Source: Chitinophagales bacterium
GTDB taxonomy: Bacteria > Bacteroidota > Bacteroidia > Chitinophagales > Chitinophagaceae
Direction of reading: 5' to 3'
Assembly (NCBI GenBank): GCA_013298665.1
Contig: JAAFIK010000008.1
Coordinates: 27,477 to 91,476, forward strand
DNA length: 64,000 bases
The notes beneath the pieces were generated by a model. That model was not told where the DNA came from. It ran no database searches and saw only the letters and a list, made by a program, of their open reading frames with translations. Both the position numbers and the translations under genes were made by a program. Numbering within the stretch: the stretch's first letter is position 1; each line of letters begins with the position of its first letter. This document shows, one piece after another, positions 54,079 through 63,868 of this stretch.

Positions 54079-55642
54079 GAGCGGCAGTATTGTTTTCATC
54101 AGCAATATTGCCGCTCTTTTTATTGTCTATAATCCCCGCCAGTGTTGCGATATAGCTAAAAACGCCATTTGTTTTCGGGGTTCGACACCCCTCATTTTTG
54201 CGGTTATAGTATATCCCATCAGGAAACACCAGATTTTGCAGCATTTGTTTACCGGCATAATCGCTGTGTTCCCATAGGGGCGTGAGTTTAGCGGCATAGG
54301 CAAGGGCTTTATCAATACATTTATCAAGGTTCGACACCCCAAATTCACATTTATGTATTTGCGCCATTATCTCCGTCCTTTCACCCTTGTATTTATCGCT
54401 GTATTTTGTGTACATGGCACTGTCGATTTCTTCCTCTATGAAGCGTTCTTCCAGCCGCTCCAGTTTTTTTTCTATATCTTTTAACTGCGCTTCAAGGCTT
54501 GCTGTTGCGTTTTGCTTTTCGTTGGTTAACTGTAGGTATGTTGCCTTCATTTGCCGGGCAATGAGGTATTTCATATCTGCGTTTAGTGTTACTGTAAAAC
54601 TACCCAGCATGGAACGGAATTTTTCATGCAGCACATCTGCCCTTTTGTTGCAGTTGCAGCCCACGGTATTGCACTTGTAATAGTACTGCTGGTTTTTGTA
54701 TGCTTTGTATGCCCGCAGGTAACTGCCACAGTTTTCGCATTTAATAAACCGCTTCAGGGGTGCATCGTTATTTTCGGGCTGTATGCGGTAGCCCTGTTTG
54801 TTTTGGGCAAGTATGCCGTTGACCTGTAGGAACAGTTCCCTTGACACGGCTCTTTCCTGTATGCCCTCTACTAACTCTCCATTGAGCGCACTATGAGCAA
54901 TCAGGCCGCAATAAAAGGGGTTACGCAGTATATCGCAGACCCGCTGGTGGCATATTTTAAAGCCTTGCGCATGAAGCCTGTTTCTTATCTCAATGACAGT
55001 CAAGCCTTGTGCTTTCCACCCGAAAGCCTTAGCTACTAATTTACCCTTTGCATTAAGGACATATTCTTTTTTACCATCCCTTTTCACAATATCATAACCA
55101 ACAGGCGGAATACAACACCATACACCCTGCATCAATTTTTCTTTAACACCCGCCATACATTTTTCCCGGCGCAACTGGTTATCGTATTCGCTAAAAATAA
55201 ACTGTATGTTCTGTTGCAGACTTCCGCTTGGGGTGCTTGCATCGGTGGGCTGGGTAACAGCAAACAGACTGATGCCCTCTTTGCGTAGTTTTTCAGCGAT
55301 GTAGATGGCATTGGCACCCGAACGGCTGAACCTGTCCACGCTATAGACAATGATATAGGAGATTTTTTCCCGGCTTTTTTTGATAAAATTCAGCATATTG
55401 TTGAACTGCCTGCGCTCATCGGTTTTGGCACTTTCGTACGTACCACCAAAGTAGCCGAGTATCGGGTACCCACTCTTTGTAGCGAACTGCTCACAAACCT
55501 TGCGCTGTATATCGAGGCTCTGGTTATTGTCCGACTGCTCTTTGGTTGATACCCTTGTGTAAATGACACAGTTTACGCCTTTTTTTTTCTGTATCTGTTT
55601 GCCCTTTGCAAAGGGTTGAAATACCGCAATTTCTTTTTCCAT
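54038..55642 (-). CDS. Large serine recombinase (integrase), 3' end antisense to tRNA-Arg
   Basis: This 534-residue protein is a large serine recombinase. The resolvase domain has the nucleophile Ser32 in YTRVSTKEQS and the conserved VDRFSRSG; a recombinase domain and a zinc ribbon (CENCGSYLRAYK...CNTVGCNC) follow, then a coiled-coil region (about 365-430). The last about 12 codons (VPTRIELVSKV) are antisense to the tRNA, and the stop lies in the anticodon arm. The C-terminus therefore depends on the host DNA joined at integration. It is the gene nearest the left end of the element and the likely integrase. Confidence 0.92.
   Translation of the reverse strand: MEKEIAVFQPFAKGKQIQKKKGVNCVIYTRVSTKEQSDNNQSLDIQRKVCEQFATKSGYPILGYFGGTYESAKTDERRQFNNMLNFIKKSREKISYIIVYSVDRFSRSGANAIYIAEKLRKEGISLFAVTQPTDASTPSGSLQQNIQFIFSEYDNQLRREKCMAGVKEKLMQGVWCCIPPVGYDIVKRDGKKEYVLNAKGKLVAKAFGWKAQGLTVIEIRNRLHAQGFKICHQRVCDILRNPFYCGLIAHSALNGELVEGIQERAVSRELFLQVNGILAQNKQGYRIQPENNDAPLKRFIKCENCGSYLRAYKAYKNQQYYYKCNTVGCNCNKRADVLHEKFRSMLGSFTVTLNADMKYLIARQMKATYLQLTNEKQNATASLEAQLKDIEKKLERLEERFIEEEIDSAMYTKYSDKYKGERTEIMAQIHKCEFGVSNLDKCIDKALAYAAKLTPLWEHSDYAGKQMLQNLVFPDGIYYNRKNEGCRTPKTNGVFSYIATLAGIIDNKKSGNIADENNTAALVVPTRIELVSKV
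54079..54122 (+). terminator. Terminator of tRNA-Arg
   Basis: GAGCGGCAGTATTG and CAATATTGCCGCTC form a 14-bp stem (one G-U pair) with a 10-base loop, followed by TTTTTATT. It starts directly at the CCA end, and lies inside the recombinase coding region on the other strand. Confidence 0.85.
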
Positions 55643-55687
55643 ATACTGTTCTTTTTTCTTTTTTTACCCCTCCGCAGGTAGCTGGTT

Positions 55688-55891
55688 TTAAGCCGTTTTA
55701 CTGTTGGTGCAGACCATAAAAACCACCTGTGTAAAGGTCTTTATGGTGGCGGCTAAATTTTGTGCCTGCTCTTCTGAAAACCCCCTGAAACTATCGAGTT
55801 CCAGTATGTCCGCCGCCGTGATGTCCTGTGCAGCGGTTCCGGCCTTTATGTCCGTCAGCCCTTCGGAAAGGTTGTTAACTAATATTTTCAT
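55688..55891 (-). CDS. Small protein upstream of the recombinase
   Basis: This 67-residue protein (MKILVNNLSEGLTDIKAG...) is acidic in the middle and has no recognised domain. The ATG at 55891 follows an AT-rich region. It lies 45 bases upstream of the recombinase on the same strand and may be co-transcribed. I do not recognise its family. Confidence 0.55.
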   Translation of the reverse strand: MKILVNNLSEGLTDIKAGTAAQDITAADILELDSFRGFSEEQAQNLAATIKTFTQVVFMVCTNSKTA

Positions 55892-56002
55892 TGCTAAGAT
55901 ATGTAATTAATTGATAATCAGTATATTAAAAATAAAATAATGACAGTTTTCACTGTTTTTTCTTCACTGATTCACTTATAAAAATTAAATGACCGGATAA
56001 GG

Positions 56003-56027
56003 AAAAGGGGCTAAAAGCCCCCCTTTT
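56003..56027 (-). terminator. Terminator of the mobile element ATPase gene
   Basis: Read on the minus strand, AAAAGGGG...CT and AGCCCCTTTT form a GC-rich stem just after the stop codon, followed by U-rich sequence. It separates the ATPase operon from the recombinase. Confidence 0.6.
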
Positions 56028-57578
56028 TCAGTCAAAAATCTGCATGGTACCTCCCTGATTAAAGCGCCCCATTTGGGTAGCGATACCAGGCTGGGGTACT
56101 TCGATAACCACATCTACATCATGCTGGAAGCTGTTTGAGCCACGGAAGTTTCCATCTTTGGTGGTTTGAAAAATGAAAATGAAAGATTTGGAAGGATTAA
56201 GCGTACGTAAACGGTTGAGGTCTTCGGGGGAGTAGCCCATTTTGTTTACGCTATCTATAAAGACAAAATTGTAAGGCGTAAGGCTTACCGGCAGTTCAGC
56301 CGCAACTGTTAAATTTTGGTGTGCCACGTTTTTATCTTTCAGTTTTTCCTGGAGGGTTAAATCCAGTGATTCCTCTTTGGCTACATAGAGTACCTTTCCG
56401 TGATTGCGGGCAAGGTATCCGGCAAAATCAATACACAGGAAGGATTTGCCATATTTGGGTTTACCAAATACCATTGCGGTAAAATTGCCGGAAGGGTCAC
56501 CGATAAAGTCCCGCCATTTCCCGCTGAAGCCGAGCGTATCAAAGCGCATCTGTACAAAATCAAGACTGTTCATAATCTGGGGACGTTCGTTGTGAGATTC
56601 ATCATACCCTTCAAGCCCGTTCAATGCAGCCGGGCAGACACGGCCGAGGATACCATCAAGTCCGTTGAGCTGCTGCTGAGTGATCTCAAGGGTTTTTGCC
56701 GACTTTACCTTGACATAGCCTGTCAGCTTACTCAATGCCATGCCTATCTGTTTATAATACGGGTCTTGCTTTCCTATTTTTCCTTTATCAATTGCGGCTG
56801 TGATAAGTTTGGCCAGTGCTGCTGCTTTTTTCTTAATACCTGTTTTGCCGATGATATTACGGAACTTGTTAAGGTATTGCACGGACAGGTAAACCCTTTC
56901 ACCTGCCGTAGTCTCCCGGTATTTTTTTACTGCGGCCTTGCTGATGACAAAGGTTGCCCTCCCCCTCATTTTGTTGTAAGTGTTCACCAGGTCTTTTTGT
57001 ATTTTTTCAATATCACCGGCATAGGGTGAAGATTTGCGTATGCGTTTTTCAAGGATAGATTTTTGCAACGCATTGATAAAGCGTAAGATTTCATCTTTGG
57101 TTTTTACCTTATCGTCAAGATTGATGTACCGCTTTATAAAACGGATTTCATCGGGGAGCCTTTCGGAATAATTTACGCCTTCCGCTTCATCATCTTCATT
57201 TTTATCTGTATGCCGGATGACGGCTTTTGCGGAAGCCTCCCTTTTCGCGGGTGTTTTTTTAACCTTGTTGGTCAGCTTTGGCGCAGGCAAAGGTTTTGGT
57301 GTCGTATTACTGCCGCCTCCCCTTTTTGGGACTGCTGTTTTCGTTTCAGGAATCTTTTCCTTTTTAGCAAGGTGTTTTTGGAGGGCATCAAAATATACAT
57401 CTACGGTTTCCTGTATATCCCTGTCATCAAAGTACATTTTAAAGTCGGTGGTTCCTGGACTGTGCAGGTCACCAATGAGGTCATTATGTGCTGATTGTAA
57501 ATCTGCGGGTAGTTTCGACCAGTCAACACCTTGTATGATCTGGTAGTAATTCGCTGTTGTTATCTTTTGCATAGCCAT
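56028..57578 (-). CDS. RecA-fold ATPase of the mobile element
   Basis: This 516-residue protein has a lysine-rich N-terminal half with several helical stretches, including a low-complexity region (about residues 95-135) and a C-terminal P-loop ATPase domain. Walker A is GKPKYGKSFL near residue 375 and Walker B is NFVFIDSVN near residue 435, followed by a Q/T-type sensor (IFQTTKDG). It resembles RecA/KaiC-like cores found in replication or defence proteins of Bacteroidota mobile elements. It follows the giant helicase gene by 3 bases, so the two are probably co-translated partners. Confidence 0.8.
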   Translation of the reverse strand: MAMQKITTANYYQIIQGVDWSKLPADLQSAHNDLIGDLHSPGTTDFKMYFDDRDIQETVDVYFDALQKHLAKKEKIPETKTAVPKRGGGSNTTPKPLPAPKLTNKVKKTPAKREASAKAVIRHTDKNEDDEAEGVNYSERLPDEIRFIKRYINLDDKVKTKDEILRFINALQKSILEKRIRKSSPYAGDIEKIQKDLVNTYNKMRGRATFVISKAAVKKYRETTAGERVYLSVQYLNKFRNIIGKTGIKKKAAALAKLITAAIDKGKIGKQDPYYKQIGMALSKLTGYVKVKSAKTLEITQQQLNGLDGILGRVCPAALNGLEGYDESHNERPQIMNSLDFVQMRFDTLGFSGKWRDFIGDPSGNFTAMVFGKPKYGKSFLCIDFAGYLARNHGKVLYVAKEESLDLTLQEKLKDKNVAHQNLTVAAELPVSLTPYNFVFIDSVNKMGYSPEDLNRLRTLNPSKSFIFIFQTTKDGNFRGSNSFQHDVDVVIEVPQPGIATQMGRFNQGGTMQIFD

Positions 57579-57581
57579 TTT

Positions 57582-60500
57582 TTAAGCAGCATTTTTGAGT
57601 AGTAATAATTTAATCCTGAACGCCTTAGCCTTCACTTTTGTAAGCCTCAGTTTGTATTCATAGTCATCATCGGGTTTGTAGGGCGTGGGTGGTGTGATGG
57701 GTTTTCTTGCCAGCCTTTCGGTATGCGCCGTGCTTATCGCATCCACTTCGTCCTTTCGTACCTGTAGTACGGCACCGAACTTGTCCTGCAACAGTTGAAG
57801 TACTTTTTCAATACTGCCAAATTCCACCCCTGCCGCCATCCTGTTGGATACCTTTTCAAAATTGTTGCCCTTTACTAACTTCAGCAGTTCCTGATCGGTA
57901 AAAATATCCCCTGCTTTCTGCCTGTTTGCAGACACAATCAGCCTGAAATCACTTCCCTGTCTTATGATGGAAATGCCGTTAAGGGTTTCCACGCTCTTGC
58001 CGTCCACCAGCGAAATAATAATCCCCATTGCACCATGCAGTGGTACGCTGACAAAAAATTCGGTTTCATCAGGTATCCAGTATTCGGGCAGCAGTATCCC
58101 TTTGGCCATACCACCATCTTTGAGGGTATAACTGACTAATTTGCCCGGAACAGCCTCCATGCCCTGTAGAAGGTTGCCCGTAACGATATAGCGCGTATGT
58201 CTGTCGGTGTTCAGCCTTTTGCGTTCATCTTCCCAGGCTTCGAGGTAGTCTTCCAGCGCCATCTGTGTATCATTGATATTTGCGCCAATGATTGAACGGA
58301 CTTCGGTTACCTTACTTGCCGGTAATGTAATGAGCCTGCGGGTGCTGTTGAGGGCAAACTGGAGCTTGATGGAGGAAGGGGCGTATGGTTTGCGGCTGTT
58401 CTTTGACATTTGAAAACCCAGAAACATGGCCATTGTAAGCCCTCCACTTTCCTCCCCGTCATTTAAGGGATAGTACAATTGTCTTCCGGTGAAGAAGTAA
58501 CTGAAAATATCTTTGAGATAGGCCAGACGGCTGTTGTAGCTGTCGCTGATTTTTTGTAAGCGGTTGTTTCTTTCTTCATTTATTTTGTCCAGCAGTTCAT
58601 AGTAAAGTCTTGTGTATTCATCGTCTTCACCCTTCGCTTTAAGTTTGTCCAGCTTGGGTTTGGTAGGCAGGATGGCTACTTCCAGGTCATAGTTGGTATT
58701 GATTTCCAGTTGCTCTTTAGCAATCTGCTGGTTAATTGTTGCTTCAAGTATGGCGGGGTCGGCGAGTGCCCTTGTGTTATCCTCCTGGTCAAGAAAGTTT
58801 TTGATTTCTTCGGTGGACATGGGTTTGCGCAGTACATTGGCGTTAACGGTTTCAAGAAAGGTATTGCTGCTGAAAGCGGAGTATCCTCCTTTACCCATAA
58901 CCAGTATCTGCCGGTGTTTGGTCTGTGCCTGTAAGTCCAGTGTTTCCATTTCCAGGTCGTATTCGTCCACCTGTTTGAGGTAGTCAACTGCGTCCCGGTA
59001 TCGCTGTGTTACCTCCTCATAAAACTCCTGCTGCATCGCGGTGGGCAGCACGGCCACACGTCCCGACACAAAGTGCGCCATATCGTCTCTTTCGGATTTG
59101 AGCGGATCATTAAGCATCTTGTTGGTTTCAGGAAAATCCACCAGGTATTCCTCTACCACATCGTTACCAATTTTATTGAGGAAATCCACCACATCAAGCA
59201 TAGCGGAACTCTGCTTCTGGTTGCTGGAAGTATTGGCATCGAGCGATTTGAGTTTCTCCTGGAGCATCATCATCAGCCGCTGCTCTGCGGGTATGGCAGA
59301 AGTGATGTACTCGTAGCGTGGCTTGATTATCTGCCCGGTGCGGTTGATACGCCCCCGTTTCTGTATCTCCTGGTTAATATCAAGTTCGGCCTGTAAAATC
59401 AGCATCACCCTTTGCTTAACCTGTTCAGGTGCAACCTTCTTTGTGGGGACTGCATGGGCAGAGGCACCGGTACTGCCCGATTGATTGATCAGCAGCACAT
59501 CCACTTCATTGTCATTAAACAGCCGGAAGGCATCAAAGGTGCTGATACGTTTGCGTGGTTTGACAAGACCGGTTTTGCGGTTGGGTGATATTTCCACTTC
59601 AAAGCTGCGCCCGGTTACCTCAATTGCGCTGAACCCTGCCTTTCGGATGGCTTCAAGCAGTATGTCAATGGGGGAGATGGTTATGCCGCTGGTGTAGTGG
59701 TCTATCTTGGCGACTATACGATCATACTCAGATCGTCCCTGCACCGAAAGGTCATCCACGGTAAGCTGTTCGCTGGTAGTGTCACCTTCCATTGCCACCA
59801 CTGAATAACGCAATAACCCATCAAGCCCTTTGCGCAATACGTAGGAAAAATCCAATGGGATGCGCATCCCATTTTCTTCGGATTCACCGCTACCCTCCAC
59901 AAGTTCGTCCACAAATGAAGCCATTGTACTGGAAAATGCGATAACCGGTTTACGGCCTTCGCGTAAATGCCGTATAGCAGCATTTGCTACCGCTTCGGCT
60001 TTTATCGAAAACAGCATCTGGTGGATGACCTGGAAAATTTTGGAGTAGTAAGGCTTATTGTCTATGCCTGCATTTTCGGTACCGCTGCGCTGTACGACCT
60101 GCTGACCGCCGCTGGCCATTTTGGTATCCATGTCCTCAATAACAGGCTTTACATATTTCTCCTGAAAATTGATAATATCGCGCATGATAGCGGTGATATT
60201 ATCAGAAACCGTTTTGTGTTCGTAGGCTTTATCGGTAAGTGTGGTATAGCTGACTTCAATGCCCTCATACGTCCTTTCCCGGCGTATCATCTGTCCTTCC
60301 CTGACAATAAGGCTTGCTACAACTTCCTGAAGAGCAACGCCGCCTTTTGAAAATGCTTTTACAATACCCTCCTTTGACATCAAGGCTTCGGACATACAGG
60401 TTTTACGGGCGTAGAGGGGCATATTTTCGGGTTCTTTAGCATAAGTTGCAGAAAGATAAAGTACCCCGCCCGCAGCACCGACTATATCCTGCATAAACTG

Positions 60501-63278
60501 CCCCGTATTGCCCGTACCGCTTGCGGTGTGCGCCTCATCGAGTACCATGATGCTGCCGGGTGTGATGCGGCGCAGGAAATCAGGTTTCTCATGCCTGGTA
60601 AGCGGTGAATTGAACTGCGAATAAGTAGCCACCGCATAATCATATTTTGCGGGCAGTTCGCCGCTGTCAAAAAGGGCTTTCTGTTCTGTTTTGCTGAGGG
60701 CGGAATATACCAGGTTTCCGTCTTCATCCTTTATATCGCTTTTGGTACCGGGGGCATTGAAGATAAACGGTATGAGGTATCCGCTGCCGATCGCTTTGAG
60801 ATCCCTGTATATATCAGAAAAAAGATTTGCCTGTACGGTCAAAAATACGGGTCTCATTTTTTGCAATACACCATAGCGGATTAACGCAGCCGCTATACGC
60901 CCTTTACCCACACCCGTCATATCCCCTACAATGAGGGATTGCCCCAAACCCTCAATATTGTAGATGGCAAGGGCGACCGCATCTACCTGCTCTGCGGACA
61001 AGGCATTGTACAGCGCCTCCTTTGTGGGGAAGTTGAGCCGGTGGCGTACAAAATCATCAATATCACCGCCTACTTCCACTTCCACTTTTTTTAGTACGGC
61101 ATGGGTTTCATCGGACATACTGTCGGGAACCTGTGTATCAAGGCTTTTTGCTTTTGACTGCGGGTTATAGACAGCACCCAGTTCCCAGTCAGTACCATTG
61201 TTGTCCGACCGCCTGATATGGTCACGCATGGCAAAACTAAAATGCTTTTTGAGTGCTGTGCATACTTCGGGCTGGCCTGCTTTACGAAGCGAGGCGCATA
61301 AGTAATCATAATCTTTCTGCGTCCAGTGATCCGGTATTTTTACCCCTTCCCAGGTACCGATCATTACCAGCCGTTTGTACTGCTGCGCACCAAGCGGCTT
61401 GCCTGCTGCTGAAAAAACGCTGTATAGTGTTCTGTCAAAACCGCGCAGGTAGTCCTGGAGCAAAACCATTATGCAATAAAGGTCATTTGATCCTGTGGGT
61501 GACTCAAGGGTGTACGGCCTGCTGCTATAAGGTATTCCCCGGAATTGTTTTTCCGGGTAACTGTCACCGCTATTATAATTTTTTGTGGTCAGGATAAGCT
61601 GCCTTGTACTGCCACCCTTCTTTTTTTCGATGACATGGATAAAGGTGCGTCCGTCACCAAGCATGGCCTTTCGTATGTACCGCTTATCGGTATATTCTTC
61701 CATGATTTCTTTCCAGTCTGCGCCCTCCAGGCCGGTTGAGCCAAATTTCTTTTTCATCTCCAGTGCTTTTTGGCGCATGGCTTCGAGTTTATCCTGATAA
61801 CCCATAGGAACTGATTTAAGGTTTGACGTTGGTAACAATGGTTGAATGCGATCCCAGAGCTGTTTAAAGCTGTTGATGACGGTATCCCGTTTGGTGTCCC
61901 GCATGGGAGCATTACCCGACTGCTTTTGTTTCCTCCCATTGATCAGGATTACCCGTACATTAAAACCCGTACCCATCCTTGTGTACAGTTGTTTGCCATC
62001 AAGTTGCAGTACATCTTCAACTTGATAATGGTGGTAGAGGTAATTGAACAGTATCCGGTTTTTACCTTGTGATAATCTGCCCAGGCGGTCATAGCTATGG
62101 TGTCCGCCGATGATAAAGGCTGCACGGCCATCGTCTGCCATCGTTTCAAGTGCGTACAAGACCATCAGGTGATCAAGGTGACGTATCCCGTACCCGTTGT
62201 ACTTTACCGGTTTTTCAAGGGTGCCGAAGGGCGGGTTGGCAAGTACAGCGGCAAACCTTTTTTGATGTACCGTAAATGTGGCGGGGGTGGCAGCATCCTG
62301 TTGGGTGACGGCTGCAAACCCCTGCTTGAGCAGGTTGGCATGGCGGCTTTCGCTGAGTTCATTCACATAGCAATGGTCGGGGTATCCTGCAATGGTGAGT
62401 ATGCCATTACCAGCTGAGGGTTCAAACATTTTACCACCTGTTGCAGCAAGACTATCAATACCACAATAAACACCCATAAGATAGGCAACCGGTGCCGGTG
62501 TGCTGTACTGTTGGAGCAGGTAGGTTTCGCTGTCGCGGTAAGTAAGGTTTATTTGTGTGTTGTACAGTTCCACGATTGACAGGTAGCGTTCATGTACACT
62601 GGCACCAGGATGATGGGACAGTTTTCGGGCTGTGTTTACTATTGCCAGTTCGGTCAGTTCCTTAATGTGCCTGCCCGACATAATCCCGTAAGCTGTTGCC
62701 ATCTTTGCAATACTTCGGTTATCATGTTTGGCAAGTTCAGCAAGTTCCTGTTCGATTTTTTTTACAAAACCTGTCTCTCCGTTTGGTTCCTCAACTGCTG
62801 TGCTTACACCCGGCAAACCCAGCAGTCCTTCATCTCTGAAACTGTAAAAGCCATCTTTGGTAATGATAATGCTATCCAATAGTTTGATGTCTAAAAGTGT
62901 AGCTGCCTGTTTTAAGCTATTTATTGCTATTTTGTCTGACTCACTTGGTTTCAAATTTCCCGAAGGGTGGTTATGGGCTATGATAATTGCGGTGCTGATT
63001 GATTTTATGGCTCCTGCTAAAATCAGCCGGTTATCTATTGTTGTTTGTGTTATGCCGCCTCTGGAATGACGGTAATAACCGATAACGGTATTGCCTTGAT
63101 TAAGATACAATACAAGCATTTGTTCCTGCAATTCTATTTCGCCATCTTTAAAAATAGTACGTATGATAGTCGCAGCGTCATTACTGCTGGATATTGCCCT
63201 CCCGTATCCGGGTCTTCCGCTCCTGTCATAAGAAAGGGTTAGTTCGGGAATATCGAGTATGGAATTTTCAGATGGCAT
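57582..63278 (-). CDS. Giant RadC-like/DNA methylase/Strawberry-notch helicase fusion protein
   Basis: This 1898-residue protein has, in order: a RadC-type JAB metalloprotease-like domain (residues about 25-150; HNHPSG with SESD near residues 101-110), a linker, an N6-adenine-type DNA methyltransferase (EPSAGNG near 286; NPPF near 348), and a superfamily 2 helicase of the Strawberry-notch type (GDMTGVGKGR near 787; LDEAHTASGTGN near 912; QKRGRINRTGQ near 1310). The last about 450 residues match SBNO C-terminal regions. Such methylase-helicase proteins of mobile elements are thought to modify or protect the element DNA during transfer or against host restriction. Confidence 0.9.
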   Translation of the reverse strand: MPSENSILDIPELTLSYDRSGRPGYGRAISSSNDAATIIRTIFKDGEIELQEQMLVLYLNQGNTVIGYYRHSRGGITQTTIDNRLILAGAIKSISTAIIIAHNHPSGNLKPSESDKIAINSLKQAATLLDIKLLDSIIITKDGFYSFRDEGLLGLPGVSTAVEEPNGETGFVKKIEQELAELAKHDNRSIAKMATAYGIMSGRHIKELTELAIVNTARKLSHHPGASVHERYLSIVELYNTQINLTYRDSETYLLQQYSTPAPVAYLMGVYCGIDSLAATGGKMFEPSAGNGILTIAGYPDHCYVNELSESRHANLLKQGFAAVTQQDAATPATFTVHQKRFAAVLANPPFGTLEKPVKYNGYGIRHLDHLMVLYALETMADDGRAAFIIGGHHSYDRLGRLSQGKNRILFNYLYHHYQVEDVLQLDGKQLYTRMGTGFNVRVILINGRKQKQSGNAPMRDTKRDTVINSFKQLWDRIQPLLPTSNLKSVPMGYQDKLEAMRQKALEMKKKFGSTGLEGADWKEIMEEYTDKRYIRKAMLGDGRTFIHVIEKKKGGSTRQLILTTKNYNSGDSYPEKQFRGIPYSSRPYTLESPTGSNDLYCIMVLLQDYLRGFDRTLYSVFSAAGKPLGAQQYKRLVMIGTWEGVKIPDHWTQKDYDYLCASLRKAGQPEVCTALKKHFSFAMRDHIRRSDNNGTDWELGAVYNPQSKAKSLDTQVPDSMSDETHAVLKKVEVEVGGDIDDFVRHRLNFPTKEALYNALSAEQVDAVALAIYNIEGLGQSLIVGDMTGVGKGRIAAALIRYGVLQKMRPVFLTVQANLFSDIYRDLKAIGSGYLIPFIFNAPGTKSDIKDEDGNLVYSALSKTEQKALFDSGELPAKYDYAVATYSQFNSPLTRHEKPDFLRRITPGSIMVLDEAHTASGTGNTGQFMQDIVGAAGGVLYLSATYAKEPENMPLYARKTCMSEALMSKEGIVKAFSKGGVALQEVVASLIVREGQMIRRERTYEGIEVSYTTLTDKAYEHKTVSDNITAIMRDIINFQEKYVKPVIEDMDTKMASGGQQVVQRSGTENAGIDNKPYYSKIFQVIHQMLFSIKAEAVANAAIRHLREGRKPVIAFSSTMASFVDELVEGSGESEENGMRIPLDFSYVLRKGLDGLLRYSVVAMEGDTTSEQLTVDDLSVQGRSEYDRIVAKIDHYTSGITISPIDILLEAIRKAGFSAIEVTGRSFEVEISPNRKTGLVKPRKRISTFDAFRLFNDNEVDVLLINQSGSTGASAHAVPTKKVAPEQVKQRVMLILQAELDINQEIQKRGRINRTGQIIKPRYEYITSAIPAEQRLMMMLQEKLKSLDANTSSNQKQSSAMLDVVDFLNKIGNDVVEEYLVDFPETNKMLNDPLKSERDDMAHFVSGRVAVLPTAMQQEFYEEVTQRYRDAVDYLKQVDEYDLEMETLDLQAQTKHRQILVMGKGGYSAFSSNTFLETVNANVLRKPMSTEEIKNFLDQEDNTRALADPAILEATINQQIAKEQLEINTNYDLEVAILPTKPKLDKLKAKGEDDEYTRLYYELLDKINEERNNRLQKISDSYNSRLAYLKDIFSYFFTGRQLYYPLNDGEESGGLTMAMFLGFQMSKNSRKPYAPSSIKLQFALNSTRRLITLPASKVTEVRSIIGANINDTQMALEDYLEAWEDERKRLNTDRHTRYIVTGNLLQGMEAVPGKLVSYTLKDGGMAKGILLPEYWIPDETEFFVSVPLHGAMGIIISLVDGKSVETLNGISIIRQGSDFRLIVSANRQKAGDIFTDQELLKLVKGNNFEKVSNRMAAGVEFGSIEKVLQLLQDKFGAVLQVRKDEVDAISTAHTERLARKPITPPTPYKPDDDYEYKLRLTKVKAKAFRIKLLLLKNAA

Positions 63279-63290
63279 CAGTTATCGGAT

Positions 63291-63860
63291 TTAAAGGGGG
63301 AAGTAATCTAAAGCCAGCCTGTCTTCCCAGGTATTATCAAAATTTTCATTGCCGTCTGCCCATGCGTAAACAATGATGTCCCCACGCCTGGATATGCGTT
63401 CAATAGCCCATACGGGGTCGCCGGTTGATGCTCCGGCTGCTGCATAGCCGTTGTATATTTCGTTGGGATTGCTTTCGTCAATGCGCTGCGGGTTTCCTCT
63501 GGCACTTCCTCCGGTGTACCTGCCCACCATTGTTTTTATATCGGTAAGCAGTACCGCAATCTGGGTAAGCAACTGGATTTCAATATCCTGTTTTACTTCA
63601 GTAGCCCCGCCCGAAACACTGGTGGTCAAAAAATTATTGATGTAATCGCGCAGGTCGCCTGCATCAATAAGCCTACCGGGTATTATCACATCGTCAAAGC
63701 GGATATAGATGTTTTTTAACGCGCCCTGCCCTGTATCAATCCTTACTGTATCATTGCGGACAGTATCAACAGTCTTGATTTGCTGTTTGTTGATTAACAG
63801 GACATTACCATTGGAGATGAGGCGGATACAAGCGCCGTCATTGAATACTTGTGTTGCCAT
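63291..63860 (-). CDS. Unknown protein of the mobile element
   Basis: This 189-residue protein has a beta-strand-rich N-terminal half (VRIDTGQGALKNIYIRFDDVI), a helical middle (EVKQDIEIQLLTQIAVLLTDI) and a C-terminal segment (VWAIERISRRGDIIVYAWADGN). The style recalls phage structural or accessory proteins, but I assign no function. It lies 12 bases upstream of the giant helicase gene on the same strand. Confidence 0.7.
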   Translation of the reverse strand: MATQVFNDGACIRLISNGNVLLINKQQIKTVDTVRNDTVRIDTGQGALKNIYIRFDDVIIPGRLIDAGDLRDYINNFLTTSVSGGATEVKQDIEIQLLTQIAVLLTDIKTMVGRYTGGSARGNPQRIDESNPNEIYNGYAAAGASTGDPVWAIERISRRGDIIVYAWADGNENFDNTWEDRLALDYFPL

Positions 63861-63868
63861 ACCGGGGG

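Noticed and set aside
54123..54348. Minus-strand overlapping frame at the recombinase 3' end
   Set aside because: It is an alternate frame inside the recombinase gene, with no independent support.
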